Source of the DNA: Allium sativum
Lineage: Eukaryota > Streptophyta > Magnoliopsida > Asparagales > Amaryllidaceae
DNA length: 64,000 bases
Assembly (NCBI GenBank): GCA_030737875.1
Contig: CM060910.1
Coordinates: 66,596,501 to 66,660,500, forward strand
Reading direction: 5' to 3'
A program made the translations under genes and the position numbers. Each line of letters starts with the position of its first letter. Position 1 is the stretch's first letter. Below the pieces are notes generated by a model. That model was given only the letters and a program-made list of their open reading frames with translations. It searched no databases and was not told the origin of the DNA. Shown here piece after piece: positions 32,314-45,018 of the stretch.

Positions 32314-32815
32314 TTTACTTGTGTTGGTCCCTTCTCCACACTTGTTTCCTGAGCATTCGGTCTTGAATATGGTGTTCTTACATGTGCTTGAAATATTTTT
32401 GTTGTATGCTTGAAATTTGTGGCCTGGTGCACCTCCAGGCTGCCATATATACATACATATATATACACACATGTGTGTATATATGTGTTTGTATAAATGT
32501 TTCTTCACTAAGCTTCATGTGCTGCCTGATTTATTTAATCATGTGCCATGCTGAGTTGTATTTGACCATATTTCCTATGTTCATTTGAAAATTTATCCTT
32601 TGTGCATATACATATATTTATTATTTCTTATCCAGCAAACCACTTATGGTTGTGTTGAGGCTGGTCAAGATCAGTTGACCACATATGCGAGTTGAGGCTG
32701 GTCTTGATCAGTAGACCATTGTAACCGAGTTGAGGCTGGTTTGCGAGCACTAGAAAAAGAGTCTACCTTGTGGGTATTTACAGTGAATCACTGTAAATTT
32801 TACAAGCATTCTAGA

Positions 32816-32869
<54 letters not shown>

Positions 32870-32980
32870 ACCAAGTCTAGAAAATTGATGAGAAACACAC
32901 CAAAAATTCTAAGGCAAATTTATATTTTCTAGAATTCAAATCTATTTTTGTTCCATTTACTGTGGTGTTTTTGTGATAAG
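32314..32980. other. Non-coding DNA with short direct repeats and (AT)n
   Basis: There is no gene. Three copies of GTTGAGGCTGGT(C/T) with GATCAGT(T/A)GACCA spacers occur at about 32653-32745. An inverted TATATACACACATGTGTGTATATA lies near 32458-32483 (palindromic, given here only as TATATACACAC/GTGTGTATATA). An (AT)n tract lies at 32823-32866. Confidence 0.7.
32976..32980. repeat. Left target-site duplication ATAAG
   Basis: ATAAG occurs directly before the left LTR and again at 43710-43714 after the right LTR. This is a perfect 5-bp duplication that proves a single intact insertion. Confidence 0.95.
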
Positions 32981-34879
32981 TGTAACACCCCGCCTCCGCT
33001 AGGGTCACTCGCAAAGGAATGCACTAGCTTTAGAGGGGCATTATTGGTAAACATGCACAGAAATATCACAAGACAAAACATATATAAATAGCGGAAGTAA
33101 AATCAAACTTTCATAACATGAATAAACAAGGTCTAAAGCCTTTTACATCAGAGTACATCAAAACCTGTCTTGCAATAGTAAAGAAGCATAAAGACTTTTT
33201 AATAAATTATTCCCCAAGTAAAACCGTAAAGTAGCCATAGCCAAGAGAAGTCCAAGCCATCCATGATGACCTTCAAGCAGAAGAAGTCCGAACTAAACAG
33301 CATTGTTTCCTCCCTGAAACCTGGGGGGGGGGGGGAAACGGAAGAAAAGAGGCGAAACAAAACGGGTCAGTCAAAAAGACTGAGTAAGTCCTATCTACTT
33401 CCAGTATAAAAATAGGTAAAGGTAACATGACATGCATAAACTGAAAGTAAACATAAGGATAACTACAAGATAGATAAACCAGGGTAGCCGGTTGAACTAC
33501 TGCGGCAAGGTAAACTAAGGTATCAGGATAACTACGGTGTTATGATAAGTCAAGGTATCACATCGTCAGATTTCTATCGAGTACATTATCCCAAGGTATC
33601 TACCCCGTCTAACATCCCACGGTATCTATTATGTATATTCTTCCTAGTTCTAACATGTATATTTGCTCTGCACCTCTCGTACTAGTATCCCTACCCGCGT
33701 CATGTGTTAACCATGAATGTCCCGTGCTCAAAGTCGTGTAATAGTCCATGTCAACCTAATATCGCATATATAGGTTACTCAAATCATATGTTTCTTTCCA
33801 TGTATATAAGTTCAGTCCTTTGCCGTACCTCGTACGGGCTTCCTCATGTCGCATTATCCTTGAAGTCGTTTGGAATGTCACCCTTGTTCTAGCTAGGCTC
33901 TTCCATATGAATCATCGTTTGAACTACTAGGACTTACGCCACCTAGCACCCCTAGGGATTACGCTTACCTATTGCACGCTTTCGTATTTCGGTTTGGGTT
34001 AAACCACCTAGGCCACTAGGGATTACGCTAACCCTCAACCGCGCCCTTTTTCCCACGCATTCATCGTGAATCGTTTTTCTATAACTGTATGCACATGTAT
34101 CACATCGTGCCATCCGAGTCCTGTCACAGGGCAAAACAAGAAATACAGGACTCGGTCGGGAGCTTTAGATTTATTTGCCGATGCAGATACTAAGGTCTGC
34201 TTTTCTACACGTGGCTATGGTCCCACGAGACCCCTCCCTCAACTAGTGAAAGGCAACACAAGAGAAAATCTTGCATGAGAACTACACTCCGGCCAGCCCA
34301 CATCCTACGGCCTACCTCACCCATAATTAGATAGCAATTATGGTCTGTTGGGTGTTCCCTGCCTTTCCGTACGTACACGCTTGACTCAAGATGGTAGATG
34401 ATCGACGAACCTGCTATCTAGGGCACTATCATGTATTCGTCGACTCACTGCTATCCATCCCAGTCTTTAGGTCGCTCGTATAGCAACCAAGGCATACTCT
34501 TGGTTCTTCTAACGCAGACCTTAACCTCTTGTGAGCCCAGGATGATCATCTGCGACCTCACAGAGGGATACCAAGAATATCCTCACGTTCCCCGAAGCCG
34601 CTGCTTCGTTACCCAGTTCGCTGGAGCCTTTATCTAAATCAGATAGCCTGCTCCTACACGTATACTTAAACGATGACCTACCGTATCGGGTTACTCATCT
34701 ATCTAAGAGGTGGTCCACATTTCCTTGACTAAGGATTATTACTTAGTTTCCCTAAGGTTTACCACTTAGCCTTGTTTCCATAATCCTTGTTAACTATGGT
34801 TATTTACCTAATCCTCCGAATTAGGGTTTATCTAATGGGTTAGGTGTCACTTAAGTTCATAACTTAGCCCGTCTACAAA

Positions 34880-35530
34880 CCATGTCAAAATTGGCTAAGT
34901 ATCCAAGTCCAAGACTTAACCCTACAAACCATGTGTCAAGTTGGCTAAGTATATTAAGCAATCCATAACTTAACCTCGTCTAATTATCATTTTAGATTGG
35001 TTAATTATATAAATTAACTCGACCTTGTCAAATTACCGAGTCAAATCGGTCAAGCGTATTCAAGTGATTCGTGACTTAGCCTTATCATGTTTTCACGTTA
35101 GATTGGTTAAGTATAGGTTAACTTAACCTCATCAAATTAACGAGTTAGATTGGTTAAGTATAGGTCACTTAACCTCATCAGATCATCGTGTTAAATTAGT
35201 TAAGTGTTTAACTTAACCCCATTAAATTACCAAGTTAAGTTGGTTAAGTATGGGTTACTTGACCTCATTGAATTACCAAGTTTAAATTGGTTAAGTGTGG
35301 ATTACTTAACCCCATCTAATTACCGTGGTTGGGTTAGTTAAGTCTTAATTACTTAACCCCATCTAATTACCCCGTCGGATTAGTTAAGTGTAAATTACTT
35401 AACCCCATCTCCTAATCATCTTGCATGGTTAAGTGTCATTAAGGAATCAAGTCCGGTCCCACTTAACCTACCCATTCGTGTCATATCAGTTAAGTGTCAT
35501 TAGTCAAATTTACTTAACCTTATCATGTGG
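34880..35530. repeat. Tandem ~55-bp repeats with inverted GGTTAAGT / ACTTAACC half-sites (also 41240-41890)
   Basis: About ten units of the form TTGGTTAAGTATAGGT then ACTTAACCTCATCA then AATTACC fill this part of the LTR. Every unit has GGTTAAGT and its complement ACTTAACC within about 20 bases, so the tract can form a series of stem-loops. The matching tract in the right LTR is the same. Confidence 0.85.
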
Positions 35531-35823
35531 CATTAATTCAATTAATGCACTCTTAACCTCTCACATTAGACCTTGTTGTGGTTACTAGTTAAGCCGGGCG
35601 GGTCCGGGTAGATTTACACCACAACCTAGTCTAACCTCGGGTCTTAAGCGCGACATGACCAACTTCTCACATTGGGTCCTATTGTTTGCAACTACTAGTT
35701 AGGCCGGTCGGTTCCGGGTAGTTTTACGTTGCAAACTCAACCCAACCTCGAGTTGGCCACACTTATATTATCTAAGTTCATCATGTTTCCACAACATGTT
35801 ACAAGTTTTCAAGCATTTGGGTA

Positions 35824-35884
35824 GACCTAACTTAATAGGTAAATTCCCAAAGGGTAGACCTAACTTAATAGGTAAATTCCCAAG
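35824..35884. repeat. Two exact copies of a 31-bp direct repeat
   Basis: GGGTAGACCTAACTTAATAG plus GTAAATTCCCA occurs twice in tandem. The right LTR has the same pair at about 42180-42243 with one change. Confidence 0.9.
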
Positions 35885-37004
35885 CTCATGTTTTTATGCA
35901 TATTTACATGTTAACTTACATGCTATATTCAATGTTACATGTTGTCATGTTATACCTATTTAACCCAAATCATGTTTCACATCATATTTCATGGAACTTC
36001 AAGTTAAGTTTCTCATGTATATTCACGCTCGTCTAACCCAACCCCAAAACGTGTTTCCAACGTAAGTATAGACGAGTCAACATAGTAGGAATACTATGAC
36101 TACGAATTGGCCTCGAACATGCATAGTGTCATAAAAAGGGTTTTGGCCACAAACACACAAAATGTCACAAGGGAATTCGGCCACAAACATGCATATTATC
36201 AAAAAGGGTTTGGCCATAAACATGCACAACTTAAAAGGGGGGATTGGCCACGAGCATGCATAATCTCATAAAGGAAACTTGCATGTTAGCATAAGGGGTT
36301 TGGGTTCATAAACATGCATAAGCCCCAAAATCTTGTCTTAGCCAATGTTTCACAAGTAAAGTGGTTCCTAAAGGTTCATGCTAGCATTTCATGCATATAG
36401 ATCCAAACTTGCGAGTTAAACTAGGTTATGCATAGCATGAGAGGCATGATTAAGTCACTCACATGGCCTAAAATCATAAACATGAACACAAGAGGCAAGG
36501 TAAGGTTCATATAGGTTCGCATAATCATGTTTAGCCTCATTTTATCCCATGTCAACATTAAAAATACCGTTTTGATCCAAAAGTAGCTAGAACTTACATA
36601 GTATGGCAAGAGGACTAGGAGCATGAATCGTTTTGGCGAAGAAAGGTGGCTCCTTTGATGAAGATACGTCATGAAACTCGCATAGCAACGTTGATTTGGC
36701 CTCTATTTGGTGTAGCAAGCTTGCACCTTTTGATTTGAACCCGATTTGAATGCATAGGCTCTAGGGATTGGAGATGGAGGCCATGATCAAGATTGATTTT
36801 GGCAGCACTTAGTTGCTAGGTTTGATTTTTAGGGATTTAGGTTAGGTTTAGGGTCTTTTTATAGAGATTAGGATAGTTTTAGGCCCTAGGATTAGATCTA
36901 GGATTAATCTAGGCCACAGAAATCGTCACAGGCCCATCAGACCAGACCAAGACTGCATCCAGGTGCACCAGGCCACAAAACACGGAGTTGTGTTTTTGGA
37001 CCCA

Positions 37005-37079
37005 GTCGACACCCAAGTCGACAGCCCTGTCGACTTGGGGTCCAGGGGTGTCGACAGCCCTGTCGACTCCCCTGTCGAC
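37005..37079. repeat. Cluster of six GTCGAC palindromes
   Basis: GTCGAC occurs at 37005, 37017, 37029, 37050, 37062 and 37074, at intervals of 12, 12, 21, 12 and 12 bases. The right LTR copy (from about 43376) keeps five; the sixth is GTCGAT. Confidence 0.95.
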
Positions 37080-37339
37080 ATGGGCTTTGGCGGGAAAATT
37101 CCCACCTACCCCAAAACTTGAACTTCCTAGGTGATTTTCAAACTTGAAAACCCTGAAAACTTTGACGGATCATAACTTGGTCATACGGACTCCGATTCTC
37201 GAAAACTCGGACTCTATTTCGCGTATTTTTCCGAGACGAACGCAATGGCATAGCCTGTTTCACTTGATTCAGAATTTAAAATTAAATTCTGCCTTGATTC
37301 TCGTTTTAACATGTTATCGAAAAATATGGGTTGTTACAT

Positions 37340-37356
37340 TCTCCCCACCTTTTTAG
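37340..37356 (-). promoter_or_regulatory. LARD polypurine tract
   Basis: The - strand reads AAAAAGGTGGGGAGAA directly before TGTAACAACCC, the LTR start in element sense. Confidence 0.9.
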
Positions 37357-39328
37357 GATTTCGTCCCCGAAATCTCCAAGTTAGGAAGAACATATCCTAC
37401 CATCCATCATCCATCTACTCAAAACATCATCCACAAGCAACCATTGTCCTTAGATGATTTCTAATGCTGTATGAATATATGCAAAACGTGTGTGTACATG
37501 TTCCTTAGCTAATGCTAATGATCAGGCCTGAATAATCTTTCTAATGCAAAATATGTATAGTGCCATGAATCCAACATGTATGCAAATAGTCCTAGTCATA
37601 TAGATACTATATGCGTGCACAAACATTCATCCATATGCAACGTCCACATGGTAACACATTCAATTTCATCCATAAACAAGTATAAATACTCGTGCATATG
37701 CAATATGAAATGTGACCGAGTCGAGCTAATATCTAATGTAAATTCGCGCATCCACGAGCAACCACTTGCAACCATTTGCAACCATATCAACCATAACATG
37801 TTTCAAATACATGTTTACGTCCATAGGGTTCTACCTAAGATTCCCAAAATAAGATCGAGAAGATAAACAAAACAAACTCCTTACGGGGTTTGTAACTGAA
37901 ACAGGACCGAGGGGATATCCATAAAAGATAGCCTACAAGCAAGCTCAACAGAAAACAAGGATCGAGGATATATTCCCAAAAGAGATATCATGCACGTATT
38001 TAGTCTTCAGTCTCCTGAGTCGCATTACCTTGAGCTTAGTTCCATCGTGCCTTGACTGCCTTTGACTTCATGATTTCGTAGCTCCTTGATTCCTATTTCC
38101 AAGGTGCGAGTGAAACTCATTTCACTGTCGCCTCTCGTTTCACTTTCACTTATTCTTTCCCTAGTATACTTGGCGCAAACAGGACTGCGTACACATTATT
38201 CCATGCAAGCCCTCAAAATTCACTAGTGAATCCTGGACCTTGTACCATAAGGTATTCCACGTAGAAAAACTTTCTCTTGAAAGTAAACAAATGTCAATCA
38301 GGTTATCATGCGCACTTACTAGGGTGATCTTTATAACCCATGCATAAATGAAGTAAACCATCCATCTAATTGGCGAACACCACTCGATCGGGCTTCAAAT
38401 TTCCAATAAAGGCATCAAGGGATTCTAAGTAACTAGTCATGACAGAACCTCAAAAAGGTTACACGATACTTCGAGGGCATTACCAAGGCTAGTCAAAAGG
38501 TCTAACTACCCTCCTATCAAAACCGAGAGTGGCACCCCCTACTGGATAACCACTTCATCCTTAGAATCCAGCCATAGCTTATAAACATAAGCATTATTTC
38601 CAAATTCAACACTTGGCATAGACATTCCCAAATCCAAACAAGTCATGTATAAATGGACTGATTCTCCAATAGGACTTTGAGACAAAAATGGGATCCTCTA
38701 TTACGCTAGTACTTAAGGTGCAGAGACTCAACTACCGAAGCAGACTTAAATGATACGATGATCAAAACAAAGTCCTAACGGGATGATAGAGAAGAAAAGC
38801 TAAACCTTTAACAAGATCGTTACCCTCCTTCCGAGGTACCCTAGAAATAAGAGCATACTATTACCCTCCCGATGATCTTGTCCTTGTCCCATAATACTTA
38901 ACTATCCACCCCGTTTTACCATGCCAAAGGTACTCTCTCGTCATGGGTTTCATTGTTCATCTTTCTCCCTCCTTTGAGGACTAAGCCATACCAACCAGTT
39001 GCTCATCCTTAAGCTCGTATCCTTTATCCTCTTTCTCACTATCCTTTCTTATAACGCGGCCACTGGTCTCTCGAGAACCACCTCCATCGCATGGAAAGCA
39101 CTTTCGTAGATAGAAAAGACTAGTCGCAGTTAAAACCACTGTGACTACAGATGGAGGAAAGAAAGGGAAAGAGATTCAATTAAGGAAACAAGGATAGTGC
39201 TAATGGCCTTTGGGGAATAGCCTTTTTCTTTTAAAAGAAAATTTTCTTGAAAAATGCTTCTTTATAAACGATTTTCAAATAGTTTTCAGAAGGTCTTTAA
39301 AAACTTTTGTCCAGTTTGGTAACCTTCT

Positions 39329-39340
39329 GCTCTGATACCA
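39329..39340 (-). promoter_or_regulatory. LARD primer-binding site (tRNA-iMet)
   Basis: The - strand reads TGGTATCAGAGC, two bases from the right LTR. This is a perfect 12-base match to the common plant initiator-Met PBS. Confidence 0.95.
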
Positions 39341-39342
39341 AA

Positions 39343-42300
39343 TGTAACACCCCGCCTCCGCTAGGGTCACTCGCAAAGGAATGCACTAGCTTTAGAGGGG
39401 CATTATTGGTAAACATGCACAGAAATATCACAAGACAGAACATATATAAATAGCGGAAGTAAAATCAAACTTTCATAACATGAATAAATAAGGTCTAAAG
39501 CCTTTTACATCAGAGTACATCAAAACCTGTCTTGCAATAGTAAAGAAGCATAAAGACTTTTTAATAAATTATTCCCCAAGTAAAACCGTAAAGTAGCCAT
39601 AGCCAAGAGAAGTCCAAGCCATCCATGATGACCTTCAAGCAGAAGAAGTCCGAACTAAACAGCATTATTTCCTCCCTGAAACCTGGGGGGGGGAGGGGAA
39701 CGGAAGAAAAGAGGCGAAACAAAACGGGTCAGTCAAAAAGACTGAGTAAGTCCTATCTACTTCCAGTATAAAAATAGGTAAAGGTAACATGACATGCATA
39801 AACTGAAAGTAAACATAAGGATAACTACAAGATAGATAAACCAGGGTAGCCGGTTGAACTACTGCAGCAAGGTAAACTAAGGTATCAGGATAACTACGGT
39901 GTTATGATAAGTCAAGGTATCACATCGTCAGATTTCTATCGAGTACATTATCCCAAGGTATCTACCCCGTCTAACATCCCACGGTATCTATTATGTATAT
40001 TCTTCCTAGTTCTAACATGTATATTTGCTCTGCACCTCTCGTACTAGTATCCCTACCCGCGTCATGTGTTAACCATGAATGTCCCGTGCTCAAAGTCGTG
40101 TAATGGTCCATGTCAACCTAATATCGCATATATAGGTTACTCAAATCATATGTTTCTTTCCATGTATATAAGTTCAGTCCTTTGCCGTACCTCGTACGGG
40201 CTTCCTCATGTCGCATTATCCTTGAAGTCGTTTGGACTGTCACCCTTGTTCTAGCTAGGCTCTTCCATATGAATCATCGTTTGAACTACTAGGACTTACG
40301 CCACCTAGCACCCCTAGGGATTACGCTTACCTATTGCACGCTTTCGTATTTCGGTTTGGGTTAAACCACCTAGGCCACTAGGGATTACGCTAACCCTCAA
40401 CCGCGCCCTTTTTCCCACGCATTCATCGTGAATCGTTTTTCTATAACTGTATGCACATGTATCACATCGTGCCATCCGAGTCCTGTCACAGGGCAAAACA
40501 AGAAATACAGGACTCGGTCGGGAGCTTTAGATTTATCTGCCGATGCAGATACTAAGGTCTGCTTTTCTACACGTGGCTATGGTCCCACGAGACCCCTCCC
40601 TCAACTAGTGAAAGGCAACACAAGAGAAAATCTTGCATGAGAACTACACTCCGGCCAGCCCACATCCTACGGCCTACCTCACCCATAATTAGATAGCAAT
40701 TATGGTCTGTTGGGTGTTCCCCGCCTTTCCGTACGTACACGCTTGACTCAAGATGGTAGATGATCGACGAACCTGCTATCTAGGGCACTATCATGTATTC
40801 GTCGACTCACTGCTATCCATCCCAGTCTTTAGGTCGCTCGTATAGCAACCAAGGCATACTCTTGGTTCTTCTAACGCAGACCTTAACCTCTTGTGAGCCC
40901 AGGATGATCATCTGCGACCTCACAGAGGGATACCAAGAATATCCTCACGTTCCCCGAAGCCGCTGCTTCGTTACCCAGTTCGCTGGAGCCTTTATCTAAA
41001 TCAGATAGCCTGCTCCTACACGTATACTTAAACGATGACCTACCGTATCGGGTTACTCATCTATCTAAGAGGTGGTCCACATTTCCTTGGCTAAGGATTA
41101 TTACTTAGTTTCCCTAAGGTTTACCACTTAGCCTTGTTTCCATAATCCTTGTTAACTATGGTTATTTACCTAATCCTCCGAATTAGGGTTTATCTAATGG
41201 GTTAGGTGTCACTTAAGTTCATAACTTAGCCCGTCTACAAACCATGTCAAAATTGGCTAAGTATCCAAGTCCAAGACTTAACCCTACAAACCATGTGTCA
41301 AGTTGGCTAAGTATATTAAGCAATCCATAACTTAGCCTCGTCTAATTATCATTTTAGATTGGTTAATTATATAAATTAACTCGACCTTGTCAAATTAAGA
41401 GTCAAATCGGTCAAGCGTATTCAAGTGATTCGTGACATAGCCTTATCATGTTTTCACGTTAGATTGGTTAAGTATAGGTTAACTTAACCTCATCAAATTA
41501 ACGAGTTAGATTGGTTAAGTATAGGTCACTTAACCTCATCAGATCATCGTGTTAAATTAGTTAAGTGTTTAACTTAACCCCATTAAATTACCAAGTTAAG
41601 TTGGTTAAGTATGGGTTACTTGACCTCATTGAATTACCAAGTTTAAATTGGTTAAGTGTGGATTACTTAACCCCATCTAATTACCGTGGTTGGGTTAGTT
41701 AAGTCTTAATTACTTAACCCCATCTAATTACCCCGTCGGATTAGTTAAGTGTAAATTACTTAACCCCATCTCCTAATCATCTTGCATGGTTAAGTGTCAT
41801 TAAGGAATCAAGTCCGGTCCCACTTAACCTACCCATTCGTGTCATATCAGTTAAGTGTCATTAGTCAAATTTACTTAACCTTATCATGTGGCATTAATTC
41901 AATTAATGCACTCTTAACCTCTCACATTAGACCTTGTTGTGGTTACTAGTTAAGCCGGGCGGGTCCGGGTAGATTTACACCACAACCTAGTCTAACCTCG
42001 GGTCTTAAGCGCGACATGACCAACTTCTCACATTGGGTCCTATTGTTTGCAACTACTAGTTAGGCCGGTCAGTTCCGGGTAGTTTTACGTTGCAAACTCA
42101 ACCCAACCTCGAGTTGGCCACACTTATATTATCTAAGTTCATCATGTTTCCACAACATGTTACAAGTTTTCAAGCATTTGAGTAGACCTAACTTAATAGG
42201 TAAATTCCCAAAGGGTAGACCTAACTTAATAGGTAAATTCCCAAGCTCATGTTTTTATGCATATTTACATGTTAACTTACATGCTATATTCAATGTTACA

Positions 42301-43709
42301 TGTTGTCATGTTATACCTATTTAACCCAAATCATGTTTCACATCATATTTCATGGAACTTCAAGTTAAGTTTCTCATGTATATTCACGCTCGTCTAACCC
42401 AACCCCAAAACGTGTTTCCAACGTAAGTATAGACGAGTCAACATAGTAGGAATACTATGACTACGAATTGGCCTCGAACATGCATAGTGTCATAAAAAGG
42501 GTTTTGGCCACAAACACACAAAATGTCACAAGGGAATTCGGCCACAAACATGCATATTATCAAAAAGGGTTTGGCCATAAACATGCACAACTTAAAAGGG
42601 GGGATTGGCCACGAGCATGCATAATCTCATAAACGATTTGGCCACAAACTTGCATGTTAGCATAAGGGGTTTGGGTTCATAAACATGCATAAGCCCCAAA
42701 ATCTTGTCTTAGCCAATGTTTCACAAGTAAAGTGGTTCCTAAAGGTTCATGCTAGCATTTCATGCATAAAGATCCAAACATGCGAGTTAAACTAGGTTAT
42801 GCATAGCATGAGAGGCATGATTAAGTCACTCACATGGCCTAAAATCATAAACATGAACACAAGAGGCAAGGTAAGGTTCATATAGGTTCGCATAATCATG
42901 TTTAGCCTCATTTTATCCCATGTCAACATTAAAAATACCGTTTTGATCCAAAAGTAGCTAGAACTTACATAGTATGGCAAGAGGACTAGGAGCATGAATC
43001 GTTTTGGCGAAGAAAGGTGGCTCCTTTGATGAAGATCCGTCATGAAGCTCGCATAGCAACGTTGATTTGGCCTCTATTTGGTGTAGCAAGCTTGCACCTT
43101 TTGATTTGAACCCGATTTGAATGCATAGGCTCTAGGGATTGGAGATGGAGGCCATGATCAAGATTGATTTTGGCAGCACTTAGTTGCTAGGTTTGATTTT
43201 TAGGGATTTAGGTTAGGTTTAGGGTCTTTTTATAGAGATTAGGATAGTTTTAGGCCCTAGGATTAGATCTAGGATTAATCTAGGCCACAGAAATCGTCAC
43301 AGGCCCATCAGACCAGACCAAGACTGCATCCAGGTGCACCAGGCCACAAAACACGGAGTTGTGTTTTTGGACCCAGTCGACACCCAAGTCGACAGCCTTG
43401 TCGACTTGGGGTCCAGGGGTGTCGACAGCCCTGTCGACTCCCCTGTCGATATGGGCTTTGGCGGGAAAATTCCCACCTACCCCAAAACTTGAACTTCCTA
43501 GGTGATTTTGAAACTTGAAAACCCTGAAAACTTTGACGGATCATAACTTGGTCATACGGACTCCGATTCTCGAAAACTCGGACTCTATTTCGCGTATTTT
43601 TCCGAGACGAACGCAATGGCATAGCCTGTTTCACTTGATTCAGAATTTAAAATTAAATTCTGCCTTGATTCTCGTTTTATCATGTTATCGAAAAATATGG
43701 GTTGTTACA
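39343..43709 (-). repeat. LARD right LTR (5' LTR in element sense), 4367 bp
   Basis: Same ends and contents as the left LTR. It is followed by the second ATAAG at 43710-43714. Confidence 0.95.
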
Positions 43710-43714
43710 ATAAG

Positions 43715-44099
43715 TATGCAGGTAACTAGACAGGATCTGATGCACGTGAAGATTTAGTGAGTGTGAATGAATGTATGTGAGAGAGTGTATGCATATGTCT
43801 GAGTGAAATGAGTGAAATGAGTGAACTGTAGAGAGGAACAATCGCAAATGAATGTGATAACTGAAATATATAGAAGTGAGTTCTGAAAGATGTACTATTC
43901 TAAATATTTGAAATAATAATATTTTATTGAATAATAAATACTTGTTTGAATATTTAAATTCTGTGCAATAGTATTATCATTCAATATGAATATTAATTCC
44001 TGTATGAGACGAAATATGGAATAGTATAACTACAAACACATTTATAGAATAATATATGTTTGTTATCATAAAACAAAAATCATATGGTTAGATTCAACA
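43715..44099 (-). repeat. 3' LTR start of the Sirevirus-like copia element (- strand)
   Basis: On the - strand it begins TGTTGAATCTAACC at 44099, with GTTTTATGATAACAAACA shortly after, as in Sirevirus LTRs. It abuts the LARD insertion at 43714. The remainder of the LTR is not recognised on the far side of the LARD, so either it is truncated or the boundary differs. Confidence 0.55.
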
Positions 44100-44112
44100 T
44101 TCTTCCCCTTTT
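44100..44112 (-). promoter_or_regulatory. Copia polypurine tract
   Basis: The - strand reads TTAAAAGGGGAAGAA directly before the LTR start at 44099. Confidence 0.7.
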
Positions 44113-45018
44113 AATGATGACAAACATACACTTAAGATTTTGAATACAATAAATGTATTTGAATGTGAAGTATGAGATCTCCCCCTATTTCAATGCTCCC
44201 CCTACAAACGTACTCCCCCTACAAACAAAAACACACCTAACAAATTTGCACGAGATTTGAGAAATATTAAAATCTATTAATCACTTAGCAAGTGCAAAAA
44301 AATTTATGTAGATGTTTGCACGCTTATCAAAATCTTAACGCTTCTCCCTCTTTTATTATCCTCAAAAGATTGGCAGAGCTTGAAAATAGCAATGGATTTG
44401 GACTATAATTATAAATTCGAATCAAGTGACAAAATCAAATACCACAAATCCCTAAACAATCAAACAAAAAATCATAATATTTCATAAAATAAAAACACAT
44501 TTCACAATTCATAGGATGGATCGAAAGATTGGTTAATACATAACAAGGAGGATTTCATATATTATTTTTATTTCTTTTTTTTATTTCCTTTTTTTAGGAG
44601 CACACTAACCACCCATAACCATAAGGACTTTTAAATGAGGTCAGTGGCAACTTAAATTGTAAGATTCTCTAACCATGCATGACCATATCTAGGTTTTTTA
44701 AATGAGGTTAGAGTAAGACCTATTATATAAAAATCCACTTATTATATAAAACCATAATGAATGATAGAAATATGGTGGGAATAGAGATGGTCGTGAAATA
44801 AATTTCTAAATTAATCATATTATGAAATATGTTCAACTGTATTGGATTTTTGAAAAATTTCAACCATCTCTTATTCTGAAAAATAATATAGTCACATTTT
44901 CATCACAAATTTTTCAAAAAAAACTATATTTTCCTTAATGGTTTCCAGAAAATGGTTTAACATGTCAGAAAATGAGTTAGAGAACAAAACATCCAAGAAT
45001 ATTTTAAACAAAATGCAG
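44113..45018 (-). other. Spacer between copia RNase H and polypurine tract
   Basis: AT-rich, with CCCCCTA phrases near 44185-44220. A short inverse-duplicated stretch (AACCA...GGTTAG about 44600-44720) is the only structure seen. No reading frame is recognised. Confidence 0.45.

Larger units (their letters stand above)
32981..37339 (-). repeat. LARD left LTR (3' LTR in element sense), 4359 bp
   Basis: It runs from TGTAACACCCC to GGGTTGTTACA in + orientation. It is 98-99+% identical to 39343-43709 with few indels, for example a poly-G length difference near 33327 and a 10-base gap near 36280. Open stretches in it (70 codons or fewer) are mirrored in the other LTR only because the LTRs are copies; none shows a domain. 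Confidence 0.95.
37340..39342 (-). other. LARD internal region, no coding
   Basis: This 2003-bp stretch lies between the LTRs. It has the PPT at its left edge (- strand AAAAAGGTGGGGAGAA before the LTR start) and the PBS at its right edge. The longest open stretches are under 100 codons and carry no retrotransposon motif. It presumably holds packaging signals only. Confidence 0.85.
32981..43709 (-). mobile_element. Complete LARD-type LTR retrotransposon, 10.7 kb, non-coding
   Basis: Two near-identical LTRs (32981-37339 and 39343-43709) flank a 2003-bp interior. The ends are TGTAACA/TGTTACA. The PBS on the - strand at 39329-39340 and PPT on the - strand just above 37339 give minus orientation. 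ATAAG target duplications bound it. No gag or pol motif exists anywhere in it, so it is a large retrotransposon derivative mobilised by a relative. By eye about two dozen substitutions separate the LTRs (about 0.5-0.6%), so it is young. Confidence 0.95.

Noticed and set aside
33704..34637. Several 60-70-codon frames repeated at 40066-40999
   Set aside because: They are conserved only because both lie in the two copies of one young LTR. No domain or ATG context supports them.
43308..43634. 108-codon - strand frame rich in R, Q and G
   Set aside because: It is the translation of the GTCGAC repeat cluster in the LARD LTR; the other LTR copy does not keep the frame.
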